7,934 nt of DNA from Thiomargarita sp. Its GTDB lineage: Bacteria > Pseudomonadota > Gammaproteobacteria > Beggiatoales > Beggiatoaceae. The notes under the pieces were generated by a model. It saw only the letters and a program-made list of their open reading frames with translations. It made no database searches and was not told where the DNA came from. The translations under genes were made by a program, and so were the position numbers. The stretch is from NCBI GenBank assembly GCA_030635005.1, contig DAOVZS010000097.1, forward strand, positions 1 through 7,934, written 5' to 3'. Of the stretch, positions 1 to 4,916 are shown one piece after another; within the stretch, counting starts at the first letter, position 1; every line of letters begins with the position of its first letter.

Positions 1-1
1 A

Positions 2-79
2 GAAGGTCCTCCCATTAAATCCGTAGAAAAACACAGTAGTTTGCTTACCAAGAAACATCCTAAACGAAAATTGAAATAG
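2..79 (+). pseudogene. Alpha-2-macroglobulin, upstream fragment ending in an in-frame amber codon
   Basis: Reading frame 2 is open from the left edge of the window for 25 codons and then meets TAG at 77-79. The frame is the same as that of the macroglobulin coding region beginning at 80, so the junction reads HPKRKLK*LNIATTRPG with no frame change. In bacterial macroglobulins of this kind, the beta-rich domain before the thioester domain continues through this point, with a strand of the type 'lxIPVkatrPG'. The 25 codons therefore look like the upstream continuation of the same protein. The simplest reading is a single-base nonsense change (for example from TGG or CAG), a sequencing or assembly error, or a recent pseudogene. 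The bulk of the gene (signal peptide or lipobox, N-terminal MG domains) lies outside the window. Confidence 0.6.
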
Positions 80-1855
80 TTGAACATTGCCACAACAAGA
101 CCGGGAATAATTGAATTAACAGTCACTGCCTCAGATGCTGAAGAAGGAGATAGCTTACGCCAAACAGTACGCGTTTATCCCCGACGTCCTTCGACAACAG
201 TCGCGACTTCTGGGACTACCATTGCTGATACGGTAACAGAATCGATACATATTCCAAAGGATATTCATGAGGATGTCGGCAAAATCAGTGTGATTACCTC
301 TCCCACAGTCATTGGGGGGATTGAACGTTCCTTTGAATATATGCGTGATTATCCTTATGCCTGTTGGGAACAAAAATTAAGTAAAGGCACAATGGCGTCA
401 CATTATCATCAATTACAAGCCTATATTTCTAAAGATTTCGAATGGGAAGACAGTGAGACTTTAGCTGATAAAACATTGGCATTAGCCACAGAATATCAAG
501 CCCCTAATGGCGGAATGGCTTATTTTATTGCTGAAAATGAGCGGGTGAGTCCTTACTTAAGTGCGTATACAGCTTTAGCTTTTAATTGGTTACGTGCGAA
601 TGGGCATACCATTCCTGAATTAGTAGAAAAGAAATTACATGCTTATTTACTGATCTTGTTACGAAAAAATGTGATTCCGAGCTATTATAGTAAAGGGATG
701 GCGTCATCTGTACGTGCTGTTGCCTTGGCTGCTTTAGCTAAACATGGGAAAATTACGATTGATGATATTCACCGTTATAAACTTCATTTATCTGAAATGG
801 ATTTATTTGGTTTATCACAGTTTTTAGCAGCGGCTTTAGAAATACCCGGTACTGAGGATATTCGTGTTGATGTGCTTTATATGATTATGTCTCATGCGGA
901 TCAAAGTGCAACGGATAGGATTGCTTTTGTAGAAAAATTAGATGATGGCTATCAACATTTATTATCGTCATCTTTGCGTACGCAGTGTTCTATTTTAAGT
1001 AGTTTAAATGGAAAAATTGAAGGTGTTCCTTTTAAATTAGTCCGTAATATTAGAAAAGCATTATCCAAAACTTGGTTAAATACGCAAGAAAATCTGTTTT
1101 GTATGAATGCGTTGATTGAATATGCACGTGTGTATGAAAAAGATCAGCCTGTCATGACAGTACGCAGTTGGTTGGATGCGGAGAAATTCGGTGAAACATC
1201 TTTTGAAGCCATCAGCAATCCCCCCGTTACTTTTTCTCACGCCTTGCCCGCACCTGATAGCAAAGCAACGATAAAATTAGAACGTGAAGGAACGGGACGT
1301 TTGTATTATACCGTCCGTATGAAATATGCTGAAAAAATAGAATCAGCCACGGCTATTAATGCAGGGATTGAAGTGAAACGTGAATATCATGTAGAACGTG
1401 ACGATCAATGGATTTTACTGACAAGTCCAATGCATATTAAGCGCGGCGAATTGGTCAGAGTAGATTTATATCTCTCATTACCTGCTCCCCGTTATTTTGT
1501 GGTGGTTAATGATCCTGTACCTGGGGGCTTAGAACCTGTGAATCGTGATTTAGCCACGACTTCAAAAGTGGACGCTGATAAAGCATCAGGACAATATTCA
1601 GGGGGATCGCTCTGGTTTGGATTTGATGATTGGGAAGAATATGGTGAATCTTGGTGGAGTTTTTATCATCAGGAATTGCGTCATCATGCGGCAACTTTTT
1701 ATGCTGATTACTTATCAGCCGGTCATTATCACTTATCGTATATTGCTCAAGCCATTGCACCGGGAGAATTCTCTGTCATGGCAACACATGCTGAAGAGAT
1801 GTATGATCCTGAAGTCTTTGGTAAAGGGAAACCTGCAATCTTAAAGGTTAAATAA
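80..1855 (+). CDS. Bacterial alpha-2-macroglobulin family protein, C-terminal part with thioester domain
   Basis: Large bacterial alpha-2-macroglobulins are periplasmic or lipid-anchored protease traps. A protease cleaves a bait region and an internal Cys-Gln thioester then couples covalently to it. This 591-residue stretch holds the end of an MG domain (1-60), a thioester motif YPYACWEQ (91-98, Cys95 and Gln98, bases 362-373), and the alpha/alpha-toroid thioester domain with APNGGMAYF and SPYLSAYTALAFNWL (about 100-370). It ends with a receptor-binding-like beta domain (about 380-591) containing DPVPGGLEPVN and EEMYDPEVFGKG. Full-length family members usually exceed 1,500 residues, so most of the protein is missing. 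The nominal start is a TTG directly after a TAG, with no Shine-Dalgarno sequence and in the middle of a beta strand, so it is probably not a true initiation site. The gene ends in TAA just before a strong hairpin. Family assignment is firm. Whether it is functional is open because of the stop at 77. Confidence 0.85.
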   Translation: MNIATTRPGIIELTVTASDAEEGDSLRQTVRVYPRRPSTTVATSGTTIADTVTESIHIPKDIHEDVGKISVITSPTVIGGIERSFEYMRDYPYACWEQKLSKGTMASHYHQLQAYISKDFEWEDSETLADKTLALATEYQAPNGGMAYFIAENERVSPYLSAYTALAFNWLRANGHTIPELVEKKLHAYLLILLRKNVIPSYYSKGMASSVRAVALAALAKHGKITIDDIHRYKLHLSEMDLFGLSQFLAAALEIPGTEDIRVDVLYMIMSHADQSATDRIAFVEKLDDGYQHLLSSSLRTQCSILSSLNGKIEGVPFKLVRNIRKALSKTWLNTQENLFCMNALIEYARVYEKDQPVMTVRSWLDAEKFGETSFEAISNPPVTFSHALPAPDSKATIKLEREGTGRLYYTVRMKYAEKIESATAINAGIEVKREYHVERDDQWILLTSPMHIKRGELVRVDLYLSLPAPRYFVVVNDPVPGGLEPVNRDLATTSKVDADKASGQYSGGSLWFGFDDWEEYGESWWSFYHQELRHHAATFYADYLSAGHYHLSYIAQAIAPGEFSVMATHAEEMYDPEVFGKGKPAILKVK

Positions 1856-1861
1856 GCACAC

Positions 1862-1929
1862 ACACAGACGATTGGTTTGGCAGGTTTGGGGGGCAGTGCC
1901 TCAAAAACCTGCCATTTTTTCGTCTGTGT
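1862..1929 (+). terminator. Nested-stem Rho-independent terminator of the macroglobulin gene
   Basis: Seven bases after the TAA stop, a 9-bp outer arm ACACAGACG (1862-1870) pairs perfectly with CGTCTGTGT (1921-1929). Inside it, a perfect 10-bp stem TGGCAGGTTT (1878-1887) pairs with AAACCTGCCA (1905-1914), and a run of six T (1915-1920) follows at once. The inner stem plus T run is the classical terminator for + strand transcripts. The T run is on one side only, so it does not look like an efficient terminator for the convergent minus-strand operon ending at 1994. The loop carries GGCAGTGC (1892-1899), which is complementary to GCACTGCC at 1943-1950. Confidence 0.75.
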
Positions 1930-1993
1930 TTATTACAAGAACGCACTGCCAAAGGATTTTCATTAATATTGTAATTTTAGACAGAAAAACGAA

Positions 1994-3280
1994 TCACGAT
2001 TTTGCTCTCAATTCTTCTAATAAATCTAGAACATTTTTTTGTGGTAATTTGCCCGTTTCATTTCTAGGTAACTGAGTTACTATATACAAAGGTCTCGGTA
2101 AAAAAGCAGCTTCAATACTTTGTGATAAAGCATTTAAAATACTCTGTTTATCTAAAAGAGGAGCAACCACTAAAGCAATTAATCGTGTCACACCCTGATC
2201 AGCGTCTTTAGGCATGATAAAAATGCCGTCTTCCACGCCTTCAATCGCATTGAGTTGATAATTGAGATGAGCTAATGAAGCACGTTTTCCCGCAATCTTG
2301 ATCATGTCAGCTTGTCGCCCTAATAATTCAAATGCACTGTCACTGTGTATTTTGATCACATCATTTAAGATGACAGGTTCTGAAAAATGATCGCTAGATA
2401 CTGATACAATATTATCCTGTCTACTTATATGAATCCCTTCATAAAGTGACCATTGTTGTGTCTTTATAGTCCGTCGTTGTGCTAAAGCACCGCCTTCTGT
2501 ACATCCATAAATTTCTAAAACGTGCGTGTGACATACCTTTTCGGATCGTACCGCCAACGTTGTAGATAAAACAGCAGTGGCAGAAATAATACACGCGATA
2601 TCAGGCCATTTTAGCTCTGTTTTTACACAAGCCTTAAGATGGAGCGGTGTCGTGATTAAAATACGAGGTGTGGAGACACTTGCTAATGCGTCACAAATAT
2701 CTGTGGGGAAAAAAGGGCGTCCGCTATAAACACATACCCCCGTAATTAAGGGTAAAAGGATAGACGTTTCTAATCCATACATGTGCTGTGGTGGCACAGT
2801 GGCAACTATAGTTGTCTTATCAGCAATCTTAAAATGTTTTTTTAACTTCCAAGCATTAGCAACTAAGGTACGCCAAAGTTTGATATGAGGGGTTGCATGA
2901 CCTGTGCTGCCAGAAGTGAATACAATTGCTGCGATATGCTCAAGTGGAATCTTGGGTATTGCATGCGTATGAAGGTCTGATGTCACAACAAGATGTTGTT
3001 TGATAGCCTCATTTGTTAAAGAATAACTGTCTACATAATCATACGCAATACGTTCAACTTCTAAACGGGCAAGACTGGAGGGTAATAAATTTGTTTGCCC
3101 ACGTACTATCACCGCAGTAAACGCCACTAAAAAAAAATAGCGTTCTTCACAAAGATTAATGGCATAAGATTTTGAGGGTAAAGTGGCAGCGATCAAGGCG
3201 ACATGTCTAAAAAAAACGGTGCGTTGAATACAATGTCCTTGCCACCAAGCAATGGGTTGATGATCAGATAGAGGTAACAT
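1994..3280 (-). CDS. AMP-dependent acyl ligase (ANL superfamily), aryl-polyene/xanthomonadin-cluster type
   Basis: ANL enzymes activate a carboxylate as acyl-adenylate and pass it to CoA or an acyl carrier protein. Visible motifs, numbered from the upstream ATG at 3310: phosphate-binding FTSGSTG (131-137), then PHIKLW; VPPQHMYGLE (172-181); the adenine-site motif YGCTEGG (268-274); hinge region GRQADMIKIAGKR (331-343); and LPRNETGKLPQ (414-424) with the catalytic-type Lys421. At about 430 residues it is shorter than typical acyl-CoA synthetases (over 500). The HMYG and IAGKRASLxxLN signatures recall the compact AMP-ligases of aryl-polyene and xanthomonadin clusters, but no partner genes (carrier protein, ketosynthase) are in the window. 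An ATG at 3310 gives 438 residues without an evident Shine-Dalgarno. The ATG at 3280 has GGAA eight bases upstream and starts MLPLSD, where the family homology begins, so I prefer it. The gene is downstream of kdsB in the same orientation. Substrate is unknown. Confidence 0.85.
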   Translation of the reverse strand: MLPLSDHQPIAWWQGHCIQRTVFFRHVALIAATLPSKSYAINLCEERYFFLVAFTAVIVRGQTNLLPSSLARLEVERIAYDYVDSYSLTNEAIKQHLVVTSDLHTHAIPKIPLEHIAAIVFTSGSTGHATPHIKLWRTLVANAWKLKKHFKIADKTTIVATVPPQHMYGLETSILLPLITGVCVYSGRPFFPTDICDALASVSTPRILITTPLHLKACVKTELKWPDIACIISATAVLSTTLAVRSEKVCHTHVLEIYGCTEGGALAQRRTIKTQQWSLYEGIHISRQDNIVSVSSDHFSEPVILNDVIKIHSDSAFELLGRQADMIKIAGKRASLAHLNYQLNAIEGVEDGIFIMPKDADQGVTRLIALVVAPLLDKQSILNALSQSIEAAFLPRPLYIVTQLPRNETGKLPQKNVLDLLEELRAKS

Positions 3281-3288
3281 AATGACCG

Positions 3289-3292
3289 TTCC
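3289..3292 (-). promoter_or_regulatory. Ribosome binding site deciding the start of the acyl ligase
   Basis: On the minus strand GGAA lies eight bases before the ATG at 3280. The alternative ATG at 3310 has only a pyrimidine/AT-rich leader with no purine-rich Shine-Dalgarno sequence. This supports the shorter 428-residue product. Confidence 0.4.
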
Positions 3293-3339
3293 AAAGCATG
3301 ACGGTATCATATAATTTAGGAATACAGGGAACGGTGGTA

Positions 3340-4104
3340 TTAAATTCTCGCATAATCTTCTTGATATTGTGCACGTACTTTGTCTAAATCAAGCTGTGTA
3401 TCAACAGAAATAGAATTGTGGGGGGTAATAAAGGTTAAAATACTTTTACCCGCTTGCAAAAAACGTAATTGTTCTAATTTCTCGGATTCTTCTAAAGGAC
3501 TTTTAGGAAAAGAGTGGTAGGATTCCAGTAAATGCCGTCTATACCCATAAATACCCACATGTCCAAAAAAAGGCGTTGTTTGAGACCAATTTTCGGGTTT
3601 AATATCGCGCACATAGGGTAGCGGATGACGAGAAAAATAGAGTGCATAACCATCATGTCGTCTGATTATTTTGACAATATTAGGATTAAATATGTCATCA
3701 TTTTCAATTAGATAAGCAGGGGTGACGATATCAGGAATAGGGTTATTTGTTTCAAAAATGTGAATCAATGTGTCTATAATCTTGGGTTCAATCAGGGGTT
3801 GATCTCCCTGAACGTTGACAATAATATCAGCCTCTAATTTATCTAAAATAGACACAATACGTTCTGTTCCAGACATGCAATTTGAATCAGTCATCCAAAC
3901 TGTTCCGCCCCATTTTCGGACTGTTTGTGCGACTTCTTCAGAATCTGTCGCAATATGCACTTCGGCGACTTTTTTAGCCTGCAGACACCGCTGATAAACA
4001 TGCCAAAGCATGGGATGTCCATTAATATCGGCAAGTACTTTATGAGGTAGTCGAGAAGAAGCGAGGCGGGCGGGAATAACAACAATAGTTTTTAAATGAT
4101 TCAT
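3340..4104 (-). CDS. kdsB: 3-deoxy-manno-octulosonate cytidylyltransferase (CMP-Kdo synthetase)
   Basis: KdsB is a cytoplasmic enzyme that couples CTP and Kdo to give CMP-Kdo, the activated sugar for the first inner-core step on lipid A. Numbered from the ATG at 4104, the 254-residue protein shows the nucleotide-binding start IVVIPARLASSRLPHK (7-22), SGTER (78-82), NVQGDQP (97-103, metal-binding Asp; E. coli has GDEP), YFSRHPLPYVRD (157-168), GHVGIYGYRR (181-190), PLEESEKLEQLRFL (203-216) and SVDTQLDL (233-240, second metal-site Asp). E. coli KdsB has 248 residues, so this length fits. The frame stays open upstream to 4146, but the extra 14 residues (MILILVVLLLNSYK) have no counterpart in the family and overlap the preceding gene, so the start at 4104 is chosen. 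That ATG follows the stop of the receiver-domain gene after one base (TAAGATG), which suggests translational coupling. The gene continues into the acyl ligase with no terminator visible. Confidence 0.95.
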   Translation of the reverse strand: MNHLKTIVVIPARLASSRLPHKVLADINGHPMLWHVYQRCLQAKKVAEVHIATDSEEVAQTVRKWGGTVWMTDSNCMSGTERIVSILDKLEADIIVNVQGDQPLIEPKIIDTLIHIFETNNPIPDIVTPAYLIENDDIFNPNIVKIIRRHDGYALYFSRHPLPYVRDIKPENWSQTTPFFGHVGIYGYRRHLLESYHSFPKSPLEESEKLEQLRFLQAGKSILTFITPHNSISVDTQLDLDKVRAQYQEDYARI

Positions 4105-4105
4105 C

Positions 4106-4801
4106 TTATAAGAGTTTAAAAGGAGAACGACTAATATTAGGATCAAGATATTGATTCACGACACTCAATAAAAGTTGCGTTTCTGACTGTATTTTATCAA
4201 GATTACTCAGTAATTCATTATAGCCAAACTCAATAGATTGTTGTTTAACAATATCATTATAGGTGATGATAGCGTGAATTGAACTGACTAATGTATTGTT
4301 TAAATATTCTATTTGTTCCTGTTCTAAGAGAGATTCAGAAGCATCTGTTTCAAACACAATGTCTGTCATAGAATCAGGCTGACTTTTTTCCGGTTCATCA
4401 TTGTTTTGGTGCTGTAAGTGTAATTGGGACTGAATTCTATTTCTCAATTGCGTATTATCAATAGGCATCATCAAATAATTTATCGTGCCAATATCAAACC
4501 CTGTATTTTGAAATTCCTCAAATTTCTCAGCTGCGATCATAAAAATAATAGGCGTATTGTGCGTTTTGGGACGTTCTTTTATAATTTTAGCCATCTCAAA
4601 ACCATTGATATGGGACATTGCTATATTGATGAACATGAAATCTACTGAATGTTTTAAGAGAAGACTTAATGCCAGCAGGCTTGTATTTGCTTCAATAACT
4701 GTGATACCTTCAAAGTCTTCTTCAATAAAACTACGTAAATTACGTAGATTTTTATCATTATCATCAACAATAAGTATTGTAGTAGTGCTTGTCATTAACA
4801 T
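4106..4801 (-). CDS. Degenerate receiver-domain (pseudo-response-regulator) protein with helical DHp-like tail
   Basis: Residues 8-130 form a CheY-like receiver: TILIVDDND with the acidic pair Asp13-Asp14, and INGFEM after the beta-3 strand. The three other catalytic positions are substituted. The phosphoacceptor Asp is Asn59 (FIN, normally LLD), the Thr/Ser is Ile89 (IIFMIAA) and the Lys is Met112 (YLMMPI, normally TKPI); the following Pro113 is kept. Conventional phosphotransfer is therefore unlikely. After an acidic, polar linker (131-155), residues 156-222 are helical and resemble a histidine-kinase dimerisation domain in layout (EYLNNTLVSS..HAIITYNDIV, then LDKIQSETQLLLSVVNQYLD). The usual SHE(L/I)RTP box is gone and no histidine sits at the phosphoacceptor position. 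There is no ATPase domain and no DNA-binding domain. The start at 4801 has a weak GAG upstream; the ATG at 4795 is an alternative. It is tightly coupled to kdsB. The role is unknown: perhaps a protein-interaction or dimerisation switch. Confidence 0.8.
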   Translation of the reverse strand: MLMTSTTTILIVDDNDKNLRNLRSFIEEDFEGITVIEANTSLLALSLLLKHSVDFMFINIAMSHINGFEMAKIIKERPKTHNTPIIFMIAAEKFEEFQNTGFDIGTINYLMMPIDNTQLRNRIQSQLHLQHQNNDEPEKSQPDSMTDIVFETDASESLLEQEQIEYLNNTLVSSIHAIITYNDIVKQQSIEFGYNELLSNLDKIQSETQLLLSVVNQYLDPNISRSPFKLL

Positions 4802-4818
4802 TATTAATAATTCTCAAT

Positions 4819-4849
4819 AGTGTATTTTTTGATTCATAGAGACTATCAA
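4819..4849 (-). promoter_or_regulatory. Weak possible promoter for the receiver gene-kdsB-ligase operon
   Basis: On the minus strand TTGATA (4844-4849) resembles a -35 box and TACACT (4819-4824) a -10 box, with a 19-base spacer that is longer than ideal. It lies in the 115-base gap between gyrA and the receiver gene and would give a very short leader. AT-rich gaps yield such matches by chance, so this is only a candidate. Confidence 0.22.
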
Positions 4850-4916
4850 ATAGCTTAATAGCCCCCCATTTTTACTTAATGTCCTCCAAGATTTAAACCC
4901 AATGTCACAGTGACCA

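Noticed and set aside
77..79. TAG reassigned to an amino acid in this organism
   Set aside because: gyrA ends with TAG at the expected place after VGVEEE, and nothing else in the window suggests recoding. A local nonsense change is simpler.
1872..2075. 67-codon + strand ORF starting inside the terminator region and running into the ligase gene
   Set aside because: It overlaps the terminator stem and the antisense of the ligase 3' end, has no Shine-Dalgarno and no recognisable motif. It is a chance frame.
2069..2075. TAACTGA heptamer, known as a tandem repeat in some Beggiatoaceae
   Set aside because: There is a single copy, inside the ligase coding sequence, and no array, so it carries no weight as a repeat or taxonomic marker.
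4105..4146. Upstream ATG of kdsB giving a hydrophobic N-terminus (MILILVVLLLNSYK), as if a signal peptide
   Set aside because: KdsB is cytoplasmic, the extension overlaps the 3' end of the receiver gene, and the homologous start is MNHLKTIVVIPAR at 4104.
4904..4914. Palindrome GTCACAGTGAC just downstream of gyrA as a terminator or operator
   Set aside because: The arms are only five bases around one central base and no T run follows in either direction. It is too short to call.
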